Source: an uncultured Aquimarina sp. (lineage in GTDB: Bacteria; Bacteroidota; Bacteroidia; Flavobacteriales; Flavobacteriaceae). Taken from it: a stretch of DNA of 64,000 nt. This document shows, piece by piece, positions 53,100 to 61,409 of this stretch. A program made the translations under genes and the position numbers. How positions within the stretch are numbered: the first letter of the stretch is position 1; the number at the start of each line of letters is the position of its first letter. Below the pieces are notes generated by a model. That model saw only the letters and a program-made list of their open reading frames with translations, was not told where the DNA came from and ran no database searches. The DNA lies in the NCBI GenBank assembly GCA_947500845.1, contig CANMTP010000009.1:1-64000 (forward strand), given 5' to 3'.

Positions 53100-53154
53100 G
53101 TGCGGGCGGAGAGACTCGAACTCTCACACCTCGCGGCACTAGATCCTAAGTCTT
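53100..53154 (-). other. 3'-half tRNA-Leu(UAG) fragment, junction of tandem elements (att repeat 2)
   Basis: It differs from the fragment at 43191-43245 at two positions only, and similarity continues for about 15 bp to its right (TATCTT shared). Again no 5' tRNA half is present, so it is not a functional tRNA. The integrase gene starts 241 bp to the right and reads away from it. Confidence 0.85.
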
Positions 53155-53394
53155 GTCTATCTTGCACCAATAAGCACCAAACTAATTCATTTTCAATTAG
53201 TTGTGTTTTTGTCAATTTTATTTAAAGTCATATAATATCAGTTGATTTCAGCATTTGTTGTATCTATGTTGTACCCAAAAATACCAATAAATTCGTATCT
53301 TTAGGGTGAGCCTACAGGAAAACAATATCCAAAAAAAGGAATGTTGTACCTATGTTGTACCTGATTTGACTTTCGTACTCAAAACAGGTCAATT

Positions 53395-54609
53395 ATGTCT
53401 GCAAGTGCACAAATCGTTCTACGAAAAAAGAGGAATTCCAAAGGCTTATATCCTTTGGCAATTCGAATTACCAAAAACCGCCGTTCAACCTTCAAACATA
53501 TCGGTCATAACATTGACTTTGAAGATTGGGACGATAAAAACCTCAAGGTCAAAAAATCGAATCCTGATGCGGATAGCCTGAACAACCTTCTGTCTTCAAG
53601 ATTATCCGAAGTACGTAAAGGATTGATGAATCTTCAAAGCGAGAACACCGATTTTTCAGCTGGTCAAATCAAAAGAAATATATATAAACCTATCTCGAGT
53701 TTGACCCTACACGATTATGCCAAAGAGCATTTGGACAATCTCGAAGCTGAAAAAAAGATAAACCGGCTAACCACAGATACCGCCTTGACCACTTATATAT
53801 GGGTATTTCACAGGTCTAAAAATTTACGGTTTCAAGACATTACCGAGCGTTGGCTGAAAAAATTCAAAACCCATCTTCTTGGCAAAAAAGAACTTTCGGA
53901 AACTTCGGCTCTCAATGTTATGGTTCTTATTCGTTTACTGTACAACAGGGCGATTACAGATAAAGTGGTAAGCAAAGATTTATACCCTTTTGGAAAGGGT
54001 GGATTTCAAATTAAGTTTCCAGAGACCTATAAGGTTGGTCTGAACAAAAAAGAGATACTGATATTTGAAAATGTTGAAAATATTACGGATGTTGAACGAC
54101 ACGTCCTCAATGTTTGGCTCTACAGTTTTTATTTTGCTGGAATGCGTGTTTCAGATGTTCTTTTTACACGCTGGTCAATGATTTATGACGGTAGGCTGCA
54201 TTACCGTATGGGCAAGAACGGCAAATTGGTCTCTCTTAAAATCCCAATAAAAGCTTTGGCTATTCTAAAATCCTATGAAAAAGATAGACTTTCTGAAGAC
54301 GATTTTGTATTTCCTGAAATGAAAAAAGCGGACTTAAGTAATGCTAAAGATGTTTACAACAAAACCAGGACTGCCAATTATAAATTCAATAGGCATCTAA
54401 AAACTTTAACTAAAAAGACCAAGATTACAAAGAAAGTGACAATGCACATTGCTCGTCATAGCTTCGGTAATATTGCTGGTGACAGTATCCATCCGTTGAT
54501 GCTTCAAAAACTATATCGACATACCGATTTGAAAACTACTATAAACTATCAAGCAAACTTTATCCATAAAGAGGCTGATGAAGCCTTGGATAGTGTTATC
54601 AATTTTTAG
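53395..54609 (+). CDS. Tyrosine site-specific integrase
   Basis: A 404-residue protein of the Bacteroidota conjugative-transposon/island type: N-terminal arm-binding domain (RKKRNSKGLYPLAIRITKNRR), SAM-like core-binding domain (about 105-200) and C-terminal catalytic domain. Catalytic residues seen are Arg in FAGMRVSDVL, His-x-x-Arg in HIARHSFG, His in LYRHTDLKTT and the nucleophile Tyr in INYQANF. It is located next to the tRNA-Leu fragment, as expected for the integrase of an element using this tRNA gene. It appears intact. Confidence 0.95.
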   Translation: MSASAQIVLRKKRNSKGLYPLAIRITKNRRSTFKHIGHNIDFEDWDDKNLKVKKSNPDADSLNNLLSSRLSEVRKGLMNLQSENTDFSAGQIKRNIYKPISSLTLHDYAKEHLDNLEAEKKINRLTTDTALTTYIWVFHRSKNLRFQDITERWLKKFKTHLLGKKELSETSALNVMVLIRLLYNRAITDKVVSKDLYPFGKGGFQIKFPETYKVGLNKKEILIFENVENITDVERHVLNVWLYSFYFAGMRVSDVLFTRWSMIYDGRLHYRMGKNGKLVSLKIPIKALAILKSYEKDRLSEDDFVFPEMKKADLSNAKDVYNKTRTANYKFNRHLKTLTKKTKITKKVTMHIARHSFGNIAGDSIHPLMLQKLYRHTDLKTTINYQANFIHKEADEALDSVINF

Positions 54610-54615
54610 TAAAAA

Positions 54616-54680
54616 TTTGAAAAGTCACATTGTTCATTTGAAAAGTACCAAGTAAATGGTGTAAGTCAGTAGTAAGTTTG
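54616..54680 (+). promoter_or_regulatory. Promoter of the VOC gene with two direct repeats
   Basis: TAAGTTTG (54673-54680) is a perfect -7 box. TTTGAAAAGT occurs at 54616-54625 and 54637-54646, spaced 21 bp (two helical turns), upstream of it. The repeat resembles the complement of the motif found three times before the AAA ATPase gene at 60.1 kb. Confidence 0.5.
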
Positions 54681-54705
54681 TTTCATAATTATAAAACATC
54701 ATATT

Positions 54706-55224
54706 ATGAAAACTACTAATATTATCCAGTTATTTACATTAATTGGGTTCCTGTTTATAGGAACAAACGCGTTATCGTCCCAAGAACTTAAAGATGGGCA
54801 AGAGACTTTTAAAGTACAACGTTATGACCACCTTGTCATTCCAACAAAAAAGCATTCAGAAACCGTAAAATGGTATATAGATGTTCTTGGATTTGAGAAG
54901 AGCCAAGCATCTTCAAAAATGATGAAAGATGGTATAAAAGTGACAATGCTACAGCTTGGCGATTTTAAACTGGACATTGTTAGCGGTAAAAATTTGCAAA
55001 ACTTGTACTCGCAATATGATAAAAAGTTTGAGTCTTATAGATACCAACAAAATAACTTGAGCATTGAAGTTACTGATATTAAAAAACTGGAAAAAGCTTT
55101 AAATGACCAGGGAATTGAAATTGTTATGGGGCCATATGCAAACGGAATGACTAATACTACCACAATGGATATTTTGACAAACAATGGTGATAAGATTCGC
55201 TTCGTAGACTATATTGGACGATAG
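54706..55224 (+). CDS. Exported VOC-family (glyoxalase-like) protein
   Basis: A 172-residue protein with a signal peptide (about 1-24, ending ALSSQ) and one VOC domain (YDHLVIPTKKHSETVKWYIDVLGFEK, MLQLGDFKLDIVSG, LSIEVTDI, and GDKIRFVDY). VOC proteins bind a metal through His/Glu and act as glyoxalases, dioxygenases or antibiotic-binding proteins. The export signal makes a cytosolic glyoxalase I role unlikely. The specific function is unknown. Confidence 0.8.
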   Translation: MKTTNIIQLFTLIGFLFIGTNALSSQELKDGQETFKVQRYDHLVIPTKKHSETVKWYIDVLGFEKSQASSKMMKDGIKVTMLQLGDFKLDIVSGKNLQNLYSQYDKKFESYRYQQNNLSIEVTDIKKLEKALNDQGIEIVMGPYANGMTNTTTMDILTNNGDKIRFVDYIGR

Positions 55225-55274
55225 ATAATCCGTCTTTTCTAAAAGAATTACATCAAAATAATAAAAGAACATTT

Positions 55275-55298
55275 ATGACCCCTTTGCGGGTCATTTTT
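55275..55298 (+). terminator. Terminator after the VOC gene
   Basis: ATGACCC (55275-55281) pairs with GGGTCAT (55288-55294) around a 6-nt loop and is followed by TTTT. Confidence 0.85.
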
Positions 55299-55468
55299 AC
55301 TTTTACAATGTATTGTTTAATCCTTTTTTTATTTACCAATCCCAAAATGATGCTACATTTCTAAACCGTAGAATCCATTCATCTAAACTACCATAAGACC
55401 TTTGAAAACCACCAGAAAACGAGTGTGTTGCAGAGGTACCTTTACATAGAATTTAAAAACTAAAAGTT

Positions 55469-56053
55469 ATGAGAACAATACAGAATATAACAGAGAACTT
55501 TAAAATGATGTTGGTTTCCCTTCTTCTTTTCGTACCCTTTTTCTTGATGGGTCAGAATGTACAGGAAGCCTATTTATCCCAAAATGTAGTGACCGCAATG
55601 GTCATTAAGAACGGTAAAATACAAGCTGCCGAGCAGAATGTAAATGAGATGGTCATCTTTAAGGAAGCGCTCAAAGACCATACGTTTCCTTTTGAGGTGA
55701 ACAAGGAAGTCTTGGTGAACCTTAAAAACGAGAAATCCGGTAGAGATATCGATGTGAAATTCTCAAAAGATTCCACCTATCAGGTCGTGAGCAGAATTGA
55801 TTGGATGGTAAGGCCTATTGTTTTGAATCCAAACAAAAACCAAGAACGCCCTTCCTTTGAAAGGACTATCCCTTCACGAAACGAGTTGGACTTTATGACC
55901 GTTAGCACGAATGACAAAAAGAAATTACCGAGCTCTTTAGAAACCTATGTGCGCAGGTATCAAGACGACTCAAAACAAGGTATAGCTATTAAGGATTTGG
56001 ACCTGAACATCACGCAAAAAGATATGTACCCTGCCGTAACCCTTAATTTATAA
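55469..56053 (+). CDS. Exported protein of unknown function
   Basis: A 194-residue protein with an N-terminal signal peptide (hydrophobic core MLVSLLLFVPFFLMG, cleavage near GQN). The mature part is charged, with no known motif visible to me. A -7-like box TACCTTTA lies at 55437-55444. The terminator at 56199-56214 follows it. It is a single gene in the element. Confidence 0.55.
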   Translation: MRTIQNITENFKMMLVSLLLFVPFFLMGQNVQEAYLSQNVVTAMVIKNGKIQAAEQNVNEMVIFKEALKDHTFPFEVNKEVLVNLKNEKSGRDIDVKFSKDSTYQVVSRIDWMVRPIVLNPNKNQERPSFERTIPSRNELDFMTVSTNDKKKLPSSLETYVRRYQDDSKQGIAIKDLDLNITQKDMYPAVTLNL

Positions 56054-56198
56054 GAAAAGTGTTTTTTGATTGGTTGTTTAGTAAGCAATGATTCTCACGG
56101 TATCATAGGGATTGAGGATGATGTTCGATGGTAGTACTATGAAACCGTTCGTTTCGCTAAGTTGAAACAAATTCCCCCGAGCCATTGCCAGATTGAGG

Positions 56199-56220
56199 CC
56201 GCACGTAAGTGCGGTCTTAT
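56199..56220 (+). terminator. Terminator in the gap before the accessory moaD/moaE genes
   Basis: CCGCAC (56199-56204) pairs with GTGCGG (56209-56214) around GTAA and is followed by a T-rich tail, for plus-strand transcription from the preceding gene. Confidence 0.8.
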
Positions 56221-56305
56221 TTTTTGATATTGTCTAAAATTGGCTGGAACGAAGAAAACAAATGTAGATGCTTTTTCATCGGTAGTTGTCCAGTAATTTT
56301 CTCTT

Positions 56306-56767
56306 TTAGGGTATGACATTTATCCATACCTCGCCATCTTTATAATATTCTTTTTTCCAAATAGGCACCGTTTGTTTCAACATAGCTATCATATATGCTG
56401 AGGCTTCCATTGCCTGTTGCCTATGCTTAGAGGAGGCTCCTGTTAACACTACAGGTTCACTAATCGTCTTTGTGCCCTTTACGTGCCACATAATTGCCCT
56501 ATTTAAAACAAAGTGCTTTTTTGCAAAGGCGGCTATTTTTCCCATTTCCAATAGCGCCATCTCATCGTAGGCATCAAAAAAAAGTTTTTCGACCTCCTTA
56601 TCATCATTTTCATTCCTTACCGTAGCTATTAAAAGTGAAATCCCTCCTGATTTAGAATCTAAGAGCATCTTGTAGGCCTCATCCACATTAATCTCATCAG
56701 TAATCCTAATAGAGATTGTTTTGTTATTATCCCCCGCTGACCGGTGGGATGATTGCAACTTCGTCAT
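56306..56767 (-). CDS. moaE: Second MoaE-like molybdopterin synthase subunit (accessory copy)
   Basis: A 153-residue protein with GGISLLIATVRNEN, FFDAYDEMALLEM, MWHVKGT, ASSKHRQQAMEAS and TVPIWKKEYY. The last two match the SAHR and PFWKRE segments of proteobacterial-type MoaE, unlike the chromosomal copy at 39.1 kb (PKRK, FGKE). This points to a different lineage and horizontal origin. The first ATG lies 41 nt inside the moaD end, and no later start is convenient, so the two genes overlap in different frames. It supplies molybdopterin together with the moaD copy. Confidence 0.85.
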   Translation of the reverse strand: MTKLQSSHRSAGDNNKTISIRITDEINVDEAYKMLLDSKSGGISLLIATVRNENDDKEVEKLFFDAYDEMALLEMGKIAAFAKKHFVLNRAIMWHVKGTKTISEPVVLTGASSKHRQQAMEASAYMIAMLKQTVPIWKKEYYKDGEVWINVIP

Positions 56768-56972
56768 TCTTATCGATTATTATGTTACCTGATACGTATT
56801 CTCTGTTTACTGCAATACCAAAAGAGCCAATACTTGCTAATTCTGGATACATTTCTGTTAGGTTTTTTTTCAGTTCCTCTACGGTCATTTTATTCTCGTT
56901 CTCAATAATGAGTTCTGGCTTTCCAATAATATCGCGAGCCATTCCAAATGTTTTTACCAGTATCATAGGCAA
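56727..56972 (-). CDS. moaD: Second MoaD-like sulfur carrier (accessory copy)
   Basis: An 81-residue ubiquitin-fold protein with FGMARDIIG, a hydrophobic strand (VAIIPPVSGG) and the C-terminal Gly-Gly. It overlaps the accessory moaE by 41 nt. No MoeB homologue is seen nearby, so charging would rely on the chromosomal MoeB at 39.5 kb. Confidence 0.9.
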   Translation of the reverse strand: MPMILVKTFGMARDIIGKPELIIENENKMTVEELKKNLTEMYPELASIGSFGIAVNREYVSGNIIIDKNDEVAIIPPVSGG

Positions 56973-57006
56973 TGATTTTGATGTGATTTATAGTTTCAAT
57001 ACCTAA

Positions 57007-57350
57007 TAACGCTTTCGTTCAGTTTGTAAGTCGTTCAAAACAATCAGAATCAGGTTATGGTGCTTGCCAACGGGAAAAGCAATCTTTCGCTCGGTTTAAT
57101 GAGATTTGAAAAATTGATGATAGTTGAAGCTGGTGGTTCATACTCAATATAATGGTTGCGTGATTTTCTATTGAATTTTATTCTTCCTGAGAAGGTAATA
57201 TCAGATGCGCCATCTATCGTAGCACCACTTGCCGAAAAGAGCTGACCTGTTTCCATAAGATTGTTATTTAGAAAATGTGAGATAAATATCTTGTATTGGC
57301 CAAGAAAAAAATTGATACATTTCAAATCTAGAATGACACTTTTTGTTTTT
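57007..57350 (-). other. Gap with a doubtful small frame
   Basis: A minus-strand frame from the ATG at 57256 (METGQLFSASGA, 68 residues to 57050) has no motif I recognise and no clear promoter. It may be a genuine small protein or decayed sequence; I do not assign it. Confidence 0.25.
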
Positions 57351-57660
57351 TCTTAAAAACCAAATTGTTCTTTAATTGTATCCCAAAACGTATGAGAATG
57401 GTAGTCGTACGTGGCAAGTTCTTTCTTATGCCGATTTGTTCTTTTGCTATCCAGCAACAGCTCTGCATCTAAACGAATAGCATCCATCGTATCTTCTACA
57501 TATTGACATCTGTAATCCTTTAATTGGATATGAAAAAAGTGTACTCCTTTCTCTGTATTTTTGATTTTTCTGCGTATTCACCTTCGACATAGTGATGTTG
57601 GTCCAAAAAAAAAGTTGAAAAATCTCGTTGTAAAAATTATCAACGGTACCATAGTCACGC
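57351..57660 (-). pseudogene. Frameshifted remnant of a conserved helical protein, inverted copy
   Basis: Two minus-strand frames joined by one shift read ERDYGTVDNFYNEIFQLF, DQHHYVEG, then MDAIRLDAELLLDS and HSHTFWDTIKEQFGF, matching in order the plus-strand copy at 58258-58611 (IERQYGSTDHFYNELYVIF, INAIRIDTELMFA, HSFWDTIKERFGL). So the two are diverged copies of one gene in opposite orientation; this one has a stop (near 57525) and a shift. The family is unknown to me. Confidence 0.7.
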
Positions 57661-58236
57661 TCTACTCCGGGACATAATTTTACCGGTCTGGCAACGATTC
57701 AGTATCGCAGGGACCAAGATTTGGACCGCAATCTGCTGGTGCTGTCTGCCTTTCTTTTTGGATACCACTTCAAAAAAACGAATGCCATTGTATCCGTTGG
57801 TTTCGAGACCGGGTGGGTCAGCGGTGGCGGATAGCTTTACCATCCACTTGTACAGGGTGTACAGAATTTTTATGTTGGCAAATTTCATCCGCAGGTCAGG
57901 TTGTTGTTCGGCAGGGTGGCTTCTGAAGAATTGAGCGATGAAGATTCAAAGATAAAGTTCTACCATGGCAATCTGTATTTGGGCACAACCTACGACCTAT
58001 CGGAAAAGACACAACTGTTGGTAGGTACTGAACTATTCTCGACCACGGCCAGTGGCTGGTTCGGTGAAAACCGGTTTCAGATAGGGCCCAGGTTCAAATC
58101 TTCAAAAAATGTGCTTCTCGATGTACATTATCTGAATTGGTACCGAAGAAATTCAGTGCCAAAGTACCGACACACCCTTTATTTGGGGCTTATTGTATTG
58201 ATAAAAGACTCGGAATGGATTAAGCATTTTAGTTAA
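57655..58236 (+). pseudogene. C-terminal remnant of an outer-membrane beta-barrel protein with one internal stop
   Basis: One plus-strand frame is barrel-like throughout: HNFTGLATIQYRRDQDLD, LSAFLFGYHFKK, then a TAG stop near 57830, then GNLYLGTTYDLSEKTQLLVG and KNVLLDVHYLNWYRR, ending at 58236. The N-terminal part with the signal peptide is missing; the left end meets the inverted remnant at about 57660. From about here rightward the sequence is visibly richer in G and C than the core region. Confidence 0.7.
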
Positions 58237-58257
58237 ATTTATAATAGTGACCGGTAA

Positions 58258-58611
58258 GAAACTTTTGGAAAACAGCCTGATGAGGTTATCACAAGTATTG
58301 AAAGGCAATACGGAAGTACCGATCACTTCTACAATGAACTCTATGTCATTTTTTTGGACAAGCACCATCTCGCCGAAAAAGGGTTGCACAACGACCGCAA
58401 AGAAACCCTTGATGAACACTTGGCGCAGAAGAGGAAGGAATTGGAAGAATATGGTACAGAAAACGCTGGGGACATTATCAATGCCATCAGAATAGATACG
58501 GAACTGATGTTTGCCCATAAGACTGTCGAGGCATTGGAAAAGGAACTCGAAAAATACCATGCCCCTTTCCATTCCTTTTGGGATACCATTAAAGAAAGGT
58601 TCGGATTATGA
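58258..58611 (+). pseudogene. N-terminally truncated conserved helical protein
   Basis: The frame from 58258 reads ETFGKQPDEVITSIERQYG, FYNELYVIFLDKHHLAEKG, a charged coiled coil and HSFWDTIKERFGL, with a stop just before it and no ATG start; only a TTG at 58354 is available. It lies 21 bp after the barrel remnant. The same family occurs as a frameshifted inverted copy at 57351-57660, so this small region was duplicated and rearranged. Confidence 0.6.
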
Positions 58612-58839
58612 CCAAGGTGGTAAGCAATAGGCCAGACGACGCTATGCTATGACAATCCTTAAAACACCATCATCACTCGGCGTAAACGCATTGCTGTCTT
58701 CCAGCACCTGTTCCATCGGCGGCATATGGTTGACACAAGCTCATTTAGGCTTGAATTTTTTCCACGGTAAATCTTAAACTGTTATTATATTACAACTATC
58801 TCCCAATAAAATGATTTTGAGAAAAAAATCCTTACTTGG

Positions 58840-60132
58840 TCACCCAAACAGTTCCAAAATAGCGTAAAGCGGCCAATTGGTCAGCCAATCCTCTTCCCGA
58901 TAATCGGACATCGAACTACGGATAGCGGTTCTCGGTTTATATTTTGAAACATAGGACTTTAAACTTTTGGATTGCAGGTTTTCCTCGGCCTTTACCTCTA
59001 TGGGTACGATGTTGTTTTTGTCTTGAACCACAAAATCCACTTCGGCCGTACCGCGTTCCGAAGCCCAATAGTGAATGGGATTGTCGGTCGCAGCTTTTAA
59101 TTGCTGTAAAACGTACTGTTCGGTCAACGCGCCTTTGAATTCGGTAAAAATGGTATTTCCCTCAAGAATTACCGTACTGTCGATACTGCCCATCGTAGCG
59201 AGCAGACCTACATCGACGATAAACAACTTAAAGGCACTACGTTCTTCGTATGCTTTTAGGGGAATGGCCGGTTTTGATATTCGGGATACTCGGTGGACCA
59301 AACCACAATCCGTAAGCCACGCCAAGGCCGTTTCGTATTCCTTGGCCCGGGCCCCCGTTTTGATGACGCCATAAATGAACTTTTTGTTTTCCTTGGCCAG
59401 TTGCGCCGGTATGGAATTCCAGAGCATTCGAATACGGGGTACGGTATCGGCCGGGGCATATTTGGAAAAGTCCAGCTCATAAGCTGTCAAAATATTTTGG
59501 TGAATATCGCGGACTTCCTGAAAGTCAGCGGCATTGGCAAATGTAAGGACTGCCTCTGGCATACCCCCAACATAATAATAGGTCTTAAGATGTCGAATAA
59601 ACGTATCCTTAAAGGTTTTTATCAGCGGCCAATCCTTTTTCTGCAACAGTTCGGCGAGCTCTCCTTCGCCTATGGCTGTTAGGTATTCCTGAAAATCAAG
59701 CGGGTATAAATCAAGAAATTCCACCTTCCCGACAGGGAAGGAAACTTCTTGATGTATGGCCACGCCCAGTAATGAGCCAGCTGCAATGACGTGATATTGG
59801 GGTGCGTTTTCATAAAAGTACTTTAGGGACGTAATGGCGCCTTTGGCTTCTTGAATCTCATCCAAGACAATCAATGTCTGCGCGTCAATCGAAACACTGG
59901 TTTCCAGTTGCAGGGCGGCCACGATCCGTTCTATGTCAAAATCGACCGTAAATAGATTCTGAAGGCGTTTTGAACTTTCTAGGTTTATGTAGGCCATTTT
60001 GGAATAGGATGCCTTCCCAAACGCTTTCATAATCCAAGTCTTGCCTACCTGTCGGGCACCCCTGATGATGAGTGGTTTTCGATTGTTTTTATCTTTCCAG
60101 TGCTTTAAATGTTCTAAGGCTCTTCGCTGCAT
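58840..60132 (-). CDS. AAA ATPase with DUF4143 C-terminal domain
   Basis: A 430-residue protein starting at MQRRALEHLK. The AAA_14 part has Walker A RGARQVGKTW and Walker B LIVLDEIQE. The DUF4143 C-terminal half has FLDLYPLDFQEYL, then YWASERGTAEVDFVV and VPIEVKAEE, with the residues of a PD-(D/E)xK-like fold. The family is widespread in Bacteroidota and probably DNA-related, with unclear function. The -7 box TAGTTTTG (60139-60146) ends only 7 nt before this ATG, so the mRNA is leaderless or nearly so; a TTG start 9 nt earlier lies in the promoter and is rejected. Confidence 0.88.
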   Translation of the reverse strand: MQRRALEHLKHWKDKNNRKPLIIRGARQVGKTWIMKAFGKASYSKMAYINLESSKRLQNLFTVDFDIERIVAALQLETSVSIDAQTLIVLDEIQEAKGAITSLKYFYENAPQYHVIAAGSLLGVAIHQEVSFPVGKVEFLDLYPLDFQEYLTAIGEGELAELLQKKDWPLIKTFKDTFIRHLKTYYYVGGMPEAVLTFANAADFQEVRDIHQNILTAYELDFSKYAPADTVPRIRMLWNSIPAQLAKENKKFIYGVIKTGARAKEYETALAWLTDCGLVHRVSRISKPAIPLKAYEERSAFKLFIVDVGLLATMGSIDSTVILEGNTIFTEFKGALTEQYVLQQLKAATDNPIHYWASERGTAEVDFVVQDKNNIVPIEVKAEENLQSKSLKSYVSKYKPRTAIRSSMSDYREEDWLTNWPLYAILELFG

Positions 60133-60138
60133 AGTGCA

Positions 60139-60226
60139 CAAAACTACACTTTTTCAAAGGACTTTTTGTAAATAATCACATTTTTTCAAAGGACTTTTCG
60201 TGAAATATTACACTTTTTCAAAGGAC
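60139..60226 (-). promoter_or_regulatory. ATPase promoter with three repeats at exact 32-bp period
   Basis: TTTTTCAAAGGAC occurs at 60150-60162, 60182-60194 and 60214-60226, a 32-bp period (three helical turns). On the minus strand TAGTTTTG (60139-60146) is the -7 box, and the nearest repeat falls in the promoter spacer. The layout suits a repressor that stacks on one face of the DNA. Confidence 0.75.
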
Positions 60227-60440
60227 TTCTTAAGGATAGAAGCTGTTCTCGAAATACCATAAGAGAACTGTTTTTATAAAAATGACCAAGAACCTTGAAA
60301 AATGAACATAATTTTAATCGTGCCAATCATTAGATTTAATTATTATAAAATTAGAAAATGTCGACAAATAGTAGTTTAAAGGGTCCAAGTTATGCAAATA
60401 CGGTCAAGTTCAATTCTAAAAAATGTTGAAACAATAAAAA

Positions 60441-60917
60441 ATGAAAAATATGACATACTCACGAATATTATTGTTCTTCTGCGGGATTAGCTTCGCGGGA
60501 ATCATAACCACTATAGTACTTTTTAATAGTGAAAAGAAGCAGCAAGTATACACCTGGGCCCAAGGTACAATGCCCATACAGGACCACTTGGAAGAGAGCA
60601 AAGCACGAGGGCAAAAAGTATATACAACATACTGCGCCTCTTGCCATCAGGCCTCTGGGCAGGGATTAGGGCGCGTGTATCCGCCACTCGCAGGGGCAGA
60701 TTACCTGATGAAAGACCGTGACCGTGCCATCGACCAGATTTTAAAGGGTGTTTCAGGCCGTATCACCGTAAACGGCCAGGTATACAACAGCAATATGGTG
60801 GGCATTCCCCTCGACAACCAACAGGCATCGGATGTAGTTAATTACATTCGGAATAGTTGGGGCAACGAAGGAGAGTACACCAGCCCCGAAGATGTTGAAG
60901 CAGTAAGAAACAAATAA
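60441..60917 (+). CDS. Membrane-anchored mono-haem cytochrome c
   Basis: A 158-residue protein with one N-terminal membrane helix (about 8-27), then a periplasmic class I cytochrome c domain with CASCH at about 65-69 and an axial Met in [10 protein letters not shown]. It is 8 nt upstream of the iron-sulfur subunit gene, and is the likely electron acceptor of the molybdenum hydroxylase, passing electrons to the respiratory chain. Confidence 0.92.
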   Translation: MKNMTYSRILLFFCGISFAGIITTIVLFNSEKKQQVYTWAQGTMPIQDHLEESKARGQKVYTTYCASCHQASGQGLGRVYPPLAGADYLMKDRDRAIDQILKGVSGRITVNGQVYNSNMVGIPLDNQQASDVVNYIRNSWGNEGEYTSPEDVEAVRNK

Positions 60918-60925
60918 CTATTAAT

Positions 60926-61384
60926 ATGGCGGCATACACGATAAACGTTAACGGAAAAGAGCACACCGTAGATGTGCTTGAAGATACGCCCCTTTTATGG
61001 GTCATTCGCGATGAACTACAAATGAAGGGGACCAAGTTCGGTTGCGGTAAAGCACTATGTGGTGCCTGCACTGTACATCTTGATGGTACTGCGGTACGTT
61101 CTTGCAGTTTGCCCATCAGTGTAGTGGCGGATTCAGAGATTACCACCATCGAAGGCCTTGCTTCAGGCGACCGGTTGCACCCGGTACAAGAGGCCTGGGC
61201 AGAACACAATGTTCCCCAATGTGGGTATTGTCAACCTGGACAGATAATGTCGGCAACAGCATTGCTCAGCCAGAATTCCAGCCCATCAGATGATGATATT
61301 GACGCTGCAATGTCGGGCAACCTATGCCGATGTGGCACCTATACGCGGATTAAAGCGGCCATCAAAACAGCTGCAAAAAAATAA
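60926..61384 (+). CDS. iorA: [2Fe-2S] subunit of a molybdenum hydroxylase (IorA/PaoA-like)
   Basis: A 152-residue protein with two [2Fe-2S] clusters: a plant-type ferredoxin motif ([16 protein letters not shown]) and the helical domain ([15 protein letters not shown]). It carries electrons from the molybdenum centre. No twin-arginine signal is seen, so it probably travels to the periplasm with the large subunit, as known for this family. It lies between the cytochrome c and the large subunit. Confidence 0.95.
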   Translation: MAAYTINVNGKEHTVDVLEDTPLLWVIRDELQMKGTKFGCGKALCGACTVHLDGTAVRSCSLPISVVADSEITTIEGLASGDRLHPVQEAWAEHNVPQCGYCQPGQIMSATALLSQNSSPSDDDIDAAMSGNLCRCGTYTRIKAAIKTAAKK

Positions 61385-61409
61385 TGTACCCCAAAAAAGA
61401 CAATGAATT

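Larger units (their letters stand above)
53020..53360 (+). repeat. Three direct repeats around att repeat 2, candidate integrase arm sites
   Basis: TGTTGTACCTATGTTGTAC occurs at 53020-53038 and 53342-53360, and with one change (TATC for TACC) at 53256-53274. Each copy is itself a tandem of TGTTGTAC. One copy lies left and two lie right of the tRNA fragment at 53100-53154, the arrangement expected for arm-type binding sites around an attachment core. Confidence 0.6.

Noticed and set aside
53306..53581. Frame overlapping the start of the integrase gene
   Set aside because: Its reading frame conflicts with the well-conserved integrase frame, and it includes the direct repeats; it is a shadow.
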